Source: Rotaria sp. Silwood1 (lineage: Eukaryota > Rotifera > Eurotatoria > Philodinida > Philodinidae). From it: a stretch of 64,000 bases of DNA. Under the pieces are notes generated by a model that saw only the letters and a program-made list of their open reading frames with translations, had not been told where the DNA came from and did no database searches. This document shows positions 12,418-24,862 of this stretch, piece by piece. The stretch spans positions 186,001-250,000 of the forward strand of contig CAJNOP010000040.1 of NCBI GenBank assembly GCA_905250075.1. Reading direction: 5' to 3'. Each line of letters begins with the position of its first letter. Positions within the stretch are counted from its first letter, which is position 1. The translations under genes and the position numbers were made by a program.

Positions 12418-14073
12418 CTATTCAAAACAAGACCAATATTTTTTATGTTCTTGTTTGACAAGATCAATTTTTTTACGAACATCACTATTTACATCAGTAT
12501 TATTTTTCCATTTGTCATTATTAATTAATGATAATTTGCCAATAAGAACAGAAAGTATAGTTTGAATATAAGATGTTCTTGAAGATATACAAGATAAATT
12601 ACCATCAAGAGCAACAACAAGGTTACTACTGCTAATCATACTTAATTGTTCAATAATCCAAGCATAACATAGTTCTGTTAATTGTTGAATATGAAAATCA
12701 ACACAAACAATAATTAATTCTGGTTTAAATATTTTTGTAATAGGTAAAACAAGTTCATTGATAATACAAATATAATCTGTATCATTAATTGTATCTATTG
12801 ATGCTAAAGGAATATTCATAGTATAACCTAATCCATCATTTTTTCCACATTCATGATAACTTGATTTATGTTCATGATTTTCATTATGTATTGATATATA
12901 AAAAACCTGATCAGATTCATAATAAATTGATTGAATTCCACCACCATGTTCACATGTTAGATCAATAATAAGTACATGTTCAATTTGAATTTTATTATTA
13001 TTATTATTATCTGTAACTGTTGACATGTTAGAATTCATTGGATAATCAATTATTGATGCTGGAGTTAATACATGTATCATATGACAAATAGCATTTTCAA
13101 TAGGTGTTGCATCTTGTATATCTGAACGAATTCTTGAATCAATTAATGTTAATGAATTTTTTCGTTTATTAGGTTTTATTTTTTTCATAAGAATAGAATT
13201 TATTCCTAATGCTATATTATTATATATAGATGTTCCATTGCCATGATCACGTAATGCACGATGACCAGGTGATGTTGTAAGTATAAAACCATTTATATGT
13301 TTATCAAGAACATTTTGTATAACATCAATTGTTATTCCAGCACTTAAGCGTGCATTAGAAAAAGCTGTTTCATTATATTCTATGTGAAATTGATTATTGG
13401 AAGTATTTTTATGATTTTTTTCAGCTGATACAATCATATTAACATAATCGCTTGAATGTAAGCATACAAGTTCATCAATAGATGCTGAACGAATTTTAAT
13501 TGTATAACAATAAGATAAAAGATCAGTTTTTTCAAGTTCATCTGACAATAAAGGATCTTGTATAGCAATTATTGTTGATGGATTTTGAATGTTTTCTTTT
13601 ATGACTAATTTATTAATTGTATTTGAATGAAGTTGATTCTCATTTTCATTCGTTGATAATAAACCAAATTTAATTGATTCAAGATGTTTTATTAATGGAT
13701 TAAGACGAATATTTTTTACATAGGATTTACATGGATAACACCAAACAGATAAATCTTGAAGACTTATTGTTAAACAATGACCAATATTATAATGTCCATC
13801 TGTAAGTAATGTAAATAACCAATGTTCTTCTCCATGATTGTTTATATAACGACTACAATGAATTTCTTCACATGATAAACATAACCAATTTTCATTCGTA
13901 CTTTCACAATCGATACATTGTATTTTATTAATATGATTTAATTTTTCAAGTAATTCTACATATTGAACATGTTCACAAGTTTGCTTAGGTATGACAATAC
14001 CACCTTGATCTGTTTCAGATGTTAATTCAACATCATCATCTAAATAATTATCCGAATTTATTTCAACATTCAT
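12418..14073 (-). CDS. ZnF-UBP domain fused to a catalytically dead histone-deacetylase-like domain
   Basis: Single exon, 551 residues. Residues 33-137 form a ZnF-UBP finger: CEHV (33-36), CIDC (53-56), CLSC (65-68), HCSRY (72-76), a His cluster from 80 to 99 and WCYPC (111-115). It retains the Arg-Tyr and Trp-Cys-Tyr positions that hold the ubiquitin C-terminal tail in HDAC6. Residues 185-510 follow the HDAC fold: a DELVCLHSSDYV strand, GHRALRDHGNG where HDACs have PGHHA, LIIDLTCEHGGG where they have VDxDxHHGNG, IIVCVDFH where they have SAGFDA, and VVALDGNLS where they have LEGGY. The second catalytic His is Arg, the three zinc ligands read Thr, Glu and His, and the catalytic Tyr is Leu. It should therefore bind but not deacetylate. 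In HDAC6 the finger is C-terminal; here it leads. The frame is fully open, which argues for selection. Confidence 0.85.
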   Translation of the reverse strand: MNVEINSDNYLDDDVELTSETDQGGIVIPKQTCEHVQYVELLEKLNHINKIQCIDCESTNENWLCLSCEEIHCSRYINNHGEEHWLFTLLTDGHYNIGHCLTISLQDLSVWCYPCKSYVKNIRLNPLIKHLESIKFGLLSTNENENQLHSNTINKLVIKENIQNPSTIIAIQDPLLSDELEKTDLLSYCYTIKIRSASIDELVCLHSSDYVNMIVSAEKNHKNTSNNQFHIEYNETAFSNARLSAGITIDVIQNVLDKHINGFILTTSPGHRALRDHGNGTSIYNNIALGINSILMKKIKPNKRKNSLTLIDSRIRSDIQDATPIENAICHMIHVLTPASIIDYPMNSNMSTVTDNNNNNKIQIEHVLIIDLTCEHGGGIQSIYYESDQVFYISIHNENHEHKSSYHECGKNDGLGYTMNIPLASIDTINDTDYICIINELVLPITKIFKPELIIVCVDFHIQQLTELCYAWIIEQLSMISSSNLVVALDGNLSCISSRTSYIQTILSVLIGKLSLINNDKWKNNTDVNSDVRKKIDLVKQEHKKYWSCFE

Positions 14074-15798
14074 CTATAATTTATCTAAAAGAAACAAAAT
14101 ATAAAAGGAAAACTATGATTTGTAACTTGATATTCAACTCATCAACTAAATTGATCTAATAATCTCATACAATCTACGAAGTACTTGTGGATAAAAAATA
14201 AAAATACAAAAATAATGCGGCTAAATAAAAATTAGCATTGGAAGAAAACAGAATTATATATATTTTACGCCCTCGTTTCTTGGTTCTGTGGTATTTCTTT
14301 CATACGTAAATTATCGAGAGAAAAATACCCGTACACTTGTATGCGATGTAAACAAACCTTTTATGAGATGTTTTGTCGTCGTCATGAATCATTTTTAATG
14401 GAAAACAATTCGTTTAATTTCATCTATGTCGTCATGATTAAGAATAATTCACTTCAAAACAATAATAAGTCTGAAAATAGTTATTTGATATAATTATCTT
14501 ATTAGTAGATATAAAAATTTTTATGACGTTCATTAAGTATAACAATAAAAAGAAAAAGAATATTGAGTTCGTCAACGAACAACACTAAGCGTGATTGATT
14601 ATGCGTGATTAACTATTTGCTAAAGGTTAACATTTTTTTTTTTGTGTTTTCGTTCTCTTATCTTTACATTGACGTGCGTACATATTATACACGTAATAGA
14701 GCTCGAAAAAAAAAATAACAAAAAGAAAGAAATACAAATATGAGACATGCATTATGATGGTGCTGGTTAAAGACTGAATGCATTATTCTTTCTAGCATAC
14801 GTATGCATATACAATTTATTCTTTTGTTCTACTTTTGAGAATAGTTGAAAAGAAATAGTCACTGACCGTGATTAATTCATGTAAAATTGATCGTATTTAT
14901 TTTTAATTTGAATAATAATATGTTCCGATGTTTGAGAAATCTATCATGTATATTTAAAAATATATTGATTTTTTTTTATTATGTTTGTATTACATTTGAA
15001 CTTTAACAGTACTATATCAAGCATTAATTTTCAATAGTAAACAAAATGTCATTGTGATGTGTTAAAAATAATACGAAAATTGTGTTTTTAGAAGGTGTTT
15101 AATTGATTAAGCAAAAGAAAACAAAGGCGTATCATGAATCACGTATGGCGTTAATTCATCTAAAAAGATTCATAATAATAAATTAAATTATATTTACGAA
15201 TCGAATCAAAGATTGGGATTTTTTTTTCTCATAAATATTTCAACAAATTTTCTAGAAACCTTCACAATTAGACGAAAATTCTATCTGATGCAGATCTTCA
15301 AGAAATATTTCATCAGACATGTTAAATATTTTGTAATAATGACTGTAGGATTATTCGTTTGTGTTGATGAAGAAGTAGTAGGGTACAAAATTTTTTTTTT
15401 GCTTTGGTGTTTGAAACATCGTTTGTGTTAGAAAGATGTTTTTTTATTGCTAGTGAATATTTTGTTAGTTGAAATTTTTCTTATAAATGATAGTCTATAA
15501 TATGTAACAAAGACACAGAATAGATGGCAGTTCTTACCGGAGAAATAGGGTTTCGTAAACAAAATGATCTATTTATTATATTCAATCAAAATAGATTCCA
15601 ATTGCATGTTTAATCAATAACAAATCAATTTTCCACAAGATTTAAATTTGTCAAAAAAATCTTTTTTTCCATTCTTTACTTTTTTGACGAATCAATATTG
15701 TTATTACATTATGAGTTTGAAATATCTTTTCGACTGTATATACGTAAAAATATTAAAATAAATATGCTATATGAAAAAGTCTTTTCAATTAAAAAGAA
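14074..15798. other. intergenic region between divergently oriented genes
   Basis: About 1.7 kb between the divergent 5' ends of the pseudo-deacetylase (-) and APLF (+) genes, so both promoters must lie here. Very AT-rich with long A and T runs; no gene, RNA or repeat recognised. Confidence 0.5.
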
Positions 15799-17321
15799 AT
15801 GTCCATAATAGAATTAATTCCATTAAATAAAGGCAATCATATTATTCTTGATAATACTAGCATAACAACAATTGGTCGTATACCCAATATTGGTTGTTTA
15901 GATAATAAAATATCTCGTAATCATGCTCAATTATTTATTAAATCCGACGGAACATTATGGATAAAGCCAATACATCATAATCCAACATTTTATAAAACAA
16001 AAACTAATCAAATAGTCAGTCTAACGAAAAATAAAGAATATCAATTGCACCACGATGATCAATTTGGTCTTTTACCAAATGAATATTTTTATCGAGTTTC
16101 AATTAAATCAAACGATGAACAATTAGAAAAGCTTTCTGATTCAAATCAAATAATAAATTCATCAACAGTGCCAAAATCTCCAATAAAAGACAGTGAAGTC
16201 TTAACAATTGAAAACCATGATGAAGAGAAAGCTGAAGTCAAAACTAGTTCCATTTCGGATAAAAGTCGTGCATTACCAACTTGGATGTCTAATAGTTCAA
16301 TATCAACATCATCATTATCATCACGTGATAAAGAACAAAACAAAGAAACATCAGTTGCTATTCCATCGGTTAAAGAGCAAACTTGTAAATATTTATCATT
16401 TTCTATTGTTGGAATTTTTATCAATATTATCTATTAATTAGACTCTGAGAGAAAAAAGACCAAAGAAATTGTTTATGAGGATGACGATGATGAACCTAAT
16501 CCTGTTGTTACTTCAACAAGTTGAGAAATTTTTATTTGTCTTTCTAATCCAATGATATCAATTTGTTTGATATTATAGAACAAGCTAGTACATCTAATAA
16601 TATCGATCTAACTACAAATAGTCCAACATCATCATCAACAGCTATCAATCCTATTAAACGAGAACGATGTCCATATGGAGAATCTTGTTACAGAAAAAAT
16701 CTAGTTCATCGACAACAAGCTATTCATCCTGGTGATCCAGATTGGGATACTGTAGATAATAATACGACTAAAACAAAACCTGAATGTCCATATGGTAATG
16801 AATGTTATAGAAAAAATCCTGATCATTTAAATGAATATCATCATCCTAAAAAACGCTGTATTGAAATTAAAACTAAACGACGCACAACAAAACGCAAAGG
16901 TAACATTTTTACGAACATATACATATTAAAAAAAACCATATACTTTTCAGAAAGTGAAGATGATGATGATGGTTTACCAAATGAATATGATTATAATGAT
17001 AGTTTTATCGATGATGAAGATCGTGATGATTCTGACTGTACTACGGATGAAGAAAGTACATATTTTATAATAAATATTTGACTTTTTTTCTTGCTTCATT
17101 TTTATTTATCTATTCTAGCAATTATTGCATCTGATGATGATACTGAATGGAAACCATCAAAAAATTCTCGGTGTTTTGATGAATCATCATCTGATTCATC
17201 GGATGATAGTGAAATAGAATTAGCAAAGCAAGAAGCAACTGAATTTATCAAAGATTCAACTGCTAAAAATCATGGTCCAGTAAATAAAAAACTCCGTGTT
17301 GAAGAGGAAGATGATGATTAA
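15799..17321 (+). CDS. APLF: APLF: FHA and PBZ zinc-finger DNA-repair factor
   Basis: Five exons, 15799..16384, 16442..16519, 16579..16899, 16951..17055 and 17119..17321, with introns of 51-63 bp and consistent phase; 430 residues. Residues 1-100 are an FHA domain (TIGRIP, then DNKISRNHAQL), the phosphothreonine reader that docks APLF on XRCC1 and XRCC4. Two poly(ADP-ribose)-binding zinc fingers follow at 252-274 (CPYGESCYRKN, HPGD) and 291-311 (CPYGNECYRKNPDH, HHP). After a basic KTKRRTTKRK patch comes a long Asp/Glu/Ser tail, matching the acidic histone-binding end of vertebrate APLF. The protein should act in the nucleus at poly(ADP-ribose)-marked breaks and support non-homologous end joining. 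The architecture, spacing and order are diagnostic; only the exact exon ends remain inferred. Confidence 0.93.
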
Positions 17322-19258
17322 TTCTCTAGTTATTTTTATTTTTACAATTGTACACAACAATGAATTGTATATAGCTTACTTCTTCGACAATGATTGTTTT
17401 GTATTTGTTTGATGTCAATGAAAGCATATAGCTTATCATGATGAAATATATATGTCATATTGATGTAATGAAAACAGGCTTATTTTTATGTAAAGGATTA
17501 TTCATTGAGGAATCTGTCAATGAAACTTTAATCTATAGCGTAGTAAAAAGATTGTTTTCTAGTTATTAATAGATCGCAAACATCCAAATTAATAGATCAA
17601 TTCCACATACATGAGATTAACATAAGATTTTCATCTCATATATATAGTGTTATTGTGTTTTCTGATATCATGACATGTTTGCAAACAAAGCATAACAAAT
17701 AGAGTGCTACACCATATGACCTTTTTTTAATGACGAAAGAGTAAACTCTCTTGCTTCGTATGTGGTAGAATTCATTGTAATTCTCCAAGTATGTTGTGTT
17801 TGAAAATACCTTCAATTAAGAATTATTTCTAGACTATTGGAGACAAATTTTATTACGATCGTAATTACACAAGTCTCTATGGTAGAAATGTTATTAATCT
17901 GGCTTGTCAAAAATTATGATACAGCATTTCGTTACCCATATCCAATTTTAGATAGTATAACTATCATATAATAATTGTAAATTTGATTTCATGATAGTTA
18001 TTGAAAAATCTCAAAATTTAATACCCATTTAATCAATAGTAAATTTCAAAATTGATAATTTCTAGTTAATTGAACAATTGACCTACTTCCAATTCTACTT
18101 TAGTGCTATGGTAAAAGGATACTATGCTAGAAATTATTCTGTATTTCCATTATTCTACAAAAAGATAGGTTCAAATAGATATCAGTACAAAAACGTGTAT
18201 CCAACTGCGTTTTTCAAATTTATAAAAAGATTTTTTGAAATTACCGATGATTTTCTTATCAATTTTGATTAAGTGTCCGAAAAAAGAATCTAATCAGTTT
18301 CCACTAATGTCTGATTCAAAAGCGTTCTTACTGAATTCTCTCTTTTTCTACAAAAATAAAAAGATAAAGAAAATACAAAGATCGAAATCATAAAAATTCT
18401 TATCAATTTTAAAAAATTAACCCGTTTTATGATTAATTATATTTACGTAAAAATTCGATCAATAATACATTTTAGTAATCTAATGTAATAAAAAGGTTCG
18501 AATCGCAATATAGAAAAAATTTTCATTTTTTTCTTATTTATACTTTTTAACAAAAACAATTTATTCAGTAGACTTGAATTTCCTTTATCTCATATTCAGT
18601 AAGATCTTGGAGTGAATATACAAAATATATTAATTACGAACTGACATATAAAGTACAACAACATAATCAAGTAATCATGGAAAAATATCATAGACGTTAT
18701 CTCTCGATTTTAAAAGAAAATAATGATGATATTTACAATAAGTTTTCTTGAAGAAGAGTATGAGAACGTCGATGCAAAAGAAAAAACTTTTTATATCTTA
18801 ACAACAACAGAAGCGTTTTCCCTGTGCTGTCATTGGCTTTGTATTCTGCTAAACTCTTAAGTAAGCAGGGAAAACCTTCTGAAATACGAACTCTCTATGC
18901 ATTTTCAAACAACAATGTGCAATGTTCTGTTTCTATATACAAATTCATTTACGACAATCTACGATGAACGAAAGAATAAACTTCCAGACATCATATAAAC
19001 AAACCGAAATGTGACAGTGTACGAAATTATACGATCATCAGTTTTTGCTTCATTCATTCGTTTTTTGTGGCACCAGAGACGATAACTGATGCAAAAGAAA
19101 TGAGAGGCACTTAAAAGAAACGAAAAGGAAACAAAAACCATTCGAACGACAACATCAATCGAAGTCAAATAGAAACATCTAGGAAAAACTTCGAACATAC
19201 TATACAAATTTAAGTCATTTGACTTTCATTTTTTCATTGATCAAACACAACACATACC
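17322..19258. other. intergenic region; no gene recognised
   Basis: AT-rich DNA between APLF and ART-TPR pseudogene A. Open stretches such as 18078-18272 and 18959-19207 lack any family character. A chance GGTTCGAATC near 18495 is not part of a tRNA cloverleaf. Confidence 0.5.
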
Positions 19259-21198
19259 ATGGACAAAAAGAAAAAGTCGACAACAATAACTGCTGCTGCT
19301 AAACCGTCTGAACATACGAGTATAAGCCTACGACCGTCTCCTTATGCTAGTATGGTTCAGAATTTTTTGCTCGTCTGGCTCGAAAGTAACATCGATCTAG
19401 AACACAACAAGGATTGCAAGCATACAGTTTCAAAATCAAAGAAAGTAGTCAACAAGATCAATACATTCATAGATGTCGATGGATGTATTAGTTTTATCCA
19501 CGACCTCAAACAGGACAAAATGTTTATGATCGCTTCTAATGCATTGGGGTAAACCACAGTTCCCATCATACATGATATGCCTCAGGACAGCACAATTCAT
19601 ATTTTTTATGGAAACAGCTCGACATGAACAATGGGCTAAACAATGACCAAAAATAAAAGGGCTCTTTACAGATATTGCTCCAATCCGTAAAGCCCTTCAA
19701 CAAGCAGAACAAGAATGTGATCAAAACATGATTTCGATCAGTTTTGTCTCCGCTGGTAGTGGAACCAGCAAACACAACCTTGACCAACTGGATTCTTCAT
19801 TCATGTACACACAAATAATGAAAGAAATTTTATTAACTATTTCTTTCGAACAACATCACATAGATGAATTTCTTACGTACTGCCGCGATGTTTTTGCTGA
19901 CAATCTGAGTGAACTTCATCATGTCAACAAACTCCAACAAGAAATATCACAAGCATCTCCCGATATGCTGGTATACATACCAATGTTTTCTTTATTCGAT
20001 GTTTAATCGATCCTTACGAATGATGGAGGTCGATCTCATTATTAGTATGGGTTTTTTCATTAGTGATCTCAATAATCACATCGCTAAGCTTCATGTTCAA
20101 CAGTTTTCTGGACAATCAACTTCACATGCATTTACTGTCTATCGTGATCAAGGATTGCCGAAAAATGATTTTGATCGAATGGTCAAGCTACAAGGTGGAC
20201 TCTTATTATTTAACAATTTCTTATCGACTAGTATTCATCGTAAAGTATCCCGCAATTTTGCTCGTCAAACTATGGAAACGTCTAATCTTGTGAGTAATTT
20301 ATTTGTCATAAAAATTGATCCATCCATTGTCTGAACATTATTTGCTGACGTGCGTGATATCAGTTACTTCAAAGGAGAAGAAGTTCTCCTCTCCATGCAT
20401 TCCATTTTTCGTATTGAAGCAATGAAACAAATCGATGGAAACAATCGTCTTTGACAAGTCAATTTAACATTGACCAGTGATAATGACCCGGATTTTCATG
20501 CACTTACTGCACAGATGCGAGAAGAGACGAAAGGATCGACGGGATGGCTTCGACTAGGGAAATTGACGGTAGAATTAGCCTAATATGAGAAAGCCGAAGA
20601 CTTATACGGGACACTGCTTGCTCAAAGAACGAATGACGATGATGAGAGAGGAAATATATTTTATCAACTCGGACTGATCAAGATTAGTCAAGGAGAATAT
20701 GCAAACTTGCTCACATTTTATGAAAAATCGCTGAAAACTCATCGAAAAAATCTCTTGACACAACATCAAGATGTGACTGACTGTTACAACGACATTGGTG
20801 TCGTTCATGCAAAGATGGGGGACTATTCAAAGGCACTTTTATATCTTCAAAAAGCGCATGAAATCTATGAAAAAACTCTTCCTTCGAATCATCCTCAGTT
20901 GGCTACTTCTTATAACAACATCAGTCTAGTGTATAATAACATGAGTGACTATTCGAGTGCACTTTTATCTCATCAAAAAGCACTGGAAATCCGCCAGAAA
21001 ACTCTTCCTTCAAATCATCCTGTCTTGGCCAGTTCTTATAACAACGTTGGTACGGTGTATGACAACATGGATGACTATTCGAATGCACTTTCATTGTATG
21101 AACGTGCTCTAAATACTCTACAATGTTTACTACCTCTTGATCATCCTCATCTTAATTGTTTAAGACAGATTATTGAAATTTTAAAAACAAAAATGTAA
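19259..21198 (+). pseudogene. Decayed arginine ADP-ribosyltransferase / TPR gene (copy A)
   Basis: Reading across frames shows the bdelloid-type arrangement: an N-terminal region, an NAD:arginine ADP-ribosyltransferase domain, then four TPRs of kinesin-light-chain type (42-residue period, each with an SYNN core, 20707-21198). The ART R-S-E positions survive in pieces: FTVYRDQG, FLSTS and KGEEVL. The frame is broken by in-frame stops at 19550-19552, 20332-20334, 20452-20454 and 20581-20583, by further stops and a frame change between about 19600 and 19720, and by another frame change near 19975-19990. The last 490 bp are open and could still encode a TPR peptide from an internal Met. No introns are needed, so splicing does not explain the breaks. 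Intact relatives modify Arg on target proteins using NAD. It is clearly a paralogue of copy B at 53405-55060. Confidence 0.85.
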
Positions 21199-23104
21199 TT
21201 TTTTTCTTTTGTTCGAAAAAATAAATGTAATGAAGAAAAAAAGAGTATTTTTCTTTTGTTTTTATTTCAAGAGATACGCTCTCGTGCGTACAGAGAAATG
21301 TGCTATTGAGAAAACAATGAGAGGATACTTCGTGATACAATAACAAATAAATGTTCCAATGATAGACATGTACTACAAAACACAGAGCTTTACTGTATAG
21401 TTTCTGGTTCAATGAGAAGAGAGTTTCTTTGTGTCAAATATAAACCCATCCGATAGACTGGTAGAAAAGAGAGAGGAGAAAACAAATGTCTTTGATTTAT
21501 GAATCAAAGAAAAATAAAGAAAATACTTATCTACTGAATGATTTACTTCTATATACAATTGTATTGCTGCTGCATTTGGGACAGAAAGATTAATTCATAT
21601 ATACATAGAAATTATTCATTCAATTGATGAGAGAGACCAATAATGGTTAAATACATAAAAAACGATGGTTTTAAATATGAATAGAGCATATGATTCTTTT
21701 GCAGAAGATAAGTTCACAGCTGATTGGTTTGCTTACGCAAATGCCGATAATTATATTTATCATTTAATAGTTTAACTTGAGAGAAAAATAAAAATAAAAT
21801 AATTAAGGAATGGGCAAGAAAAATGACAATAGACTAGTATCGTTCACATGAACTGAATAACGAATATATAAGGCATGGACTATAATCATTCTAAATGATT
21901 TCAATATCGCTGTTTTGTGTCACTCGTATGAATAGGACTTGTTTGAGAAATAAAATGAGTTCCAATTCCAAATTAATGTATTTGATCGGTTCAATAATGA
22001 GAACCGTCGAGAAAAGTGTAATTGGATACGCATATTGATTCGTTTTACGTCTATAATAGAAATTTCAGAACTGCAACAATTGTATTTCGATTTCTTTGGC
22101 TTCCGAATCTCTTTTTGAAAAGAAGTGATACATCATGATTTTGCTTCTTATTTTTGTACTAACTTGAAAAATTCAAAAAACACTTTTTATTTTCGATAAG
22201 AACTGCAATGCTTCTCATAAACAATATATTTTCAATAGGTTATCTAAATTAAGTGAATAAATGAAAATTCAATAGACAAAGAAAAACAAGTTTCATATAT
22301 ATTTATGATTACTAGTTCGTACGTCATCGATGTCTCCACTATATCAAAGTTCGGAGCATGTTTACAGATGAATTATATGAAATCAAGCGAAAACTTAGGA
22401 GTATCATCTACTCAAAATAACTGAATCAATTTCGAACTTCATGTTTGAAAAACGAATCCTGATTTTTTGAAAATTTTCTAATCTCTTCTTCAAGTAAAGT
22501 TCGTTTGAATTGAGTTTTTGAATAACTAAAAATAGAGACTTCTCAAATACCTTTCTGAGATGTTAACTATAGTTCGTACATTTCTCAAGTTAAGTATTTA
22601 GGAAAAGTACTAGATATCGCGATGTCTTGATAAAGTTGTTTTCGTTTAAAACGTTCCCGTCACACTTGTCACTATTCTACATAGTTATTATTCACTCACG
22701 AGTTTTTTCAAATACTGAAAAATTTCGCATCTTCGATTTTATTCTCTCTTTCAAAACATTTTTCGATTTTTCTCAGGAAATAATGTTCAAAAATGAGCTG
22801 ATTGGATCTCTATTAGACTTTAATACGCATTTTGCGACCGTGATTGCTCTTCTTCTTACCCAAAATCCTATAACCATCAGTGCTTCCTAGCTCTTTGTCC
22901 CTAAGAACTCAAATGTTGTACTGATACAATGAGACCTCTATTGATAGAATTATAATTGGTTCATACAATACTGAATCATTGTAAATAAATAAATACTTCT
23001 ATCTGTTTGTCCATTTGTGTTTGTCCGTAAAATAATTCAGTTCCAAGATTTATTTTCGATTTTCACTTTTCAGATTTACACGATTTATAAATTCGATTAA
23101 AAAA
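21199..23104. other. intergenic region; no gene recognised
   Basis: AT-rich DNA upstream of the Rpn13 gene. No coding or RNA feature could be supported. Purine-rich runs follow the end of pseudogene A at 21200-21250. Confidence 0.5.
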
Positions 23105-24862
23105 ATGTCGCTTTTCGGTGGAGTCACATCTCAAGCACGTAGTCGAAATTTAGTTGAATTTAAAGCAGGAAAAATGACTTTGCGTGGAACAATGGTCTGT
23201 TATATATAAAGTGTCCTATTCAACTTTTTTTTTGTCATTAATTGATTTTCTTATATGTTTTAGGTTCATCCAGATAAACGCAAAGGTCTTGTTTATTTAT
23301 ACCAAGGCAATGATATGTTAATGCATTTTTGTTGGAAAGATCGATCAAGTAATACACCAGAAGATGATCTTGTTATATTTCCAGATGAAATTGAATTTAA
23401 AAAGGTTACACAAAATACAACAGGTAAAAACAGTGAATGAAATTCACGAATTAAAAATTTATTTTTTTTTTCTTTTAGGACGTGTTTATATTCTTAAATG
23501 GAGAAGTAATGCTCGTAAATTATTCTTTTGGATGCAAGAACCAAAAGACGATAAAGATGAAGAATGGTGTAAAAAAATAAATGATCTTGTAAAATAAAAT
23601 TTTTCATATTAATTGTAAACAGAAAAATATGTTTTTTTTTGTTTTTCGTAGCTTAATCATCCACCAACACCAGGTTTTGGTGATGATAGTAGTGGAGCTG
23701 GTGGATTAGGTAGTGGTGCTCATCCATTACAATCATTAATGGATCGTATGGCAGGTAGCAGTGGTGCTGGTGGCATTGATCCGAATGATTTATCAAATGT
23801 TTTACGTGGTGAAAATAAAATTTTTTCATTATGAAAACAAATAAAAAAAACAACGAATTTCCTTTTACATATAGGAATGAATCCGAATGATTTAGCATCA
23901 TTATTATCTTCAGTTGGAAGTGGTGGTGGTGCTCCAGGTTTAATGCAAGGTAGTCATCGTGGTAGAGTATTGCCTGGTACATCAACTCAACACGCAACAT
24001 CTCTTCTAGATGCATTTGGTCAACAAACACCGGATTCTCGTCCAAATACAGCACCAGCTGCAACACGTAGTACAGGAACAGCAACCGCAACAGCAACACC
24101 AACTGGAGGAACAACATCAGCATCGAGTAGTCGTCCTAGTGGTTCATCATCATCGAAACCACGTAATGCTGGAACAAGTTCATCACCATCAACAGCTGCT
24201 CCAAAAAGTGGAACTAGTGCAGGAACAACTGGTGGACCAAAAGGTGGTCCTATACAAATGAGTGCACTCACAAGTATTTTGGCTAATTTAAGTGATAAAA
24301 CTACAGCTCAAGAAACTGATAATGCAGCAGCGGCTGCTAGTAAACCGACTATTGATCTTTACGATATAATGACTGCTGAGGTAATATTAAATTGGTTAGA
24401 AAAAAACAACAAGAAACATTTCAATTGTCTCTTTTGTTCTTTCATATTTAGAATTTGATTCCAATATTAAGTAATAAAGATGTTCAAGAAACATTACGAA
24501 GTCATCTACCTGAAGGTAGTACAGTCTCAGGTTCAGAAAAAGAATTAAGAGAATCAATTCAATCACCACAATTTCGACAAGCTGTTGGCACATTTAGGTT
24601 TGTTTGAATATCTTTTTTGTCTCCTTATTAGAATTTGAATGTTTTGTCTTTTTTTTTTTCTTGTGTGTCATTTAGTGTTGCTTTACAAACAGGACAATTA
24701 GGTCCAGTTTTAGCACAATTTGGTTTACCAGAAGAAGCAATAACAGCTGCAAATCAAGGTGATGTACAAGCATTTGCTCAAGCCATGGAAAAGCATCATA
24801 AAAAAACCAATGAAGAAAGTGATGAAAAAAAACCTTCGGATAATACAATGGATACAAGTTGA
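23105..24862 (+). CDS. ADRM1: Rpn13/ADRM1, proteasomal ubiquitin receptor
   Basis: Seven exons, 23105..23194, 23264..23423, 23479..23588, 23652..23808, 23875..24380, 24452..24597 and 24676..24862, all GT-AG and in phase; 451 residues. The N-terminal Pru domain (about 10-120) shows [34 protein letters not shown] and RVYILKW, the fold that binds ubiquitin and docks on Rpn2. A Gly/Ser/Thr/Ala-rich linker follows (about 120-300), containing two short PNDL repeats. The C-terminal DEUBAD domain (about 320-430) carries [15 protein letters not shown] and [15 protein letters not shown], and recruits and activates the deubiquitinase UCH37. The tail is Lys/Asp/Glu-rich. It is a subunit of the 26S proteasome regulatory particle. 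Length and order match animal ADRM1 (about 400 residues) with a somewhat longer linker. Confidence 0.95.

Noticed and set aside
18486-18510. GGTTCGAATC, a tRNA B-box-like motif
   Set aside because: No acceptor stem, anticodon stem or A box could be found around it.
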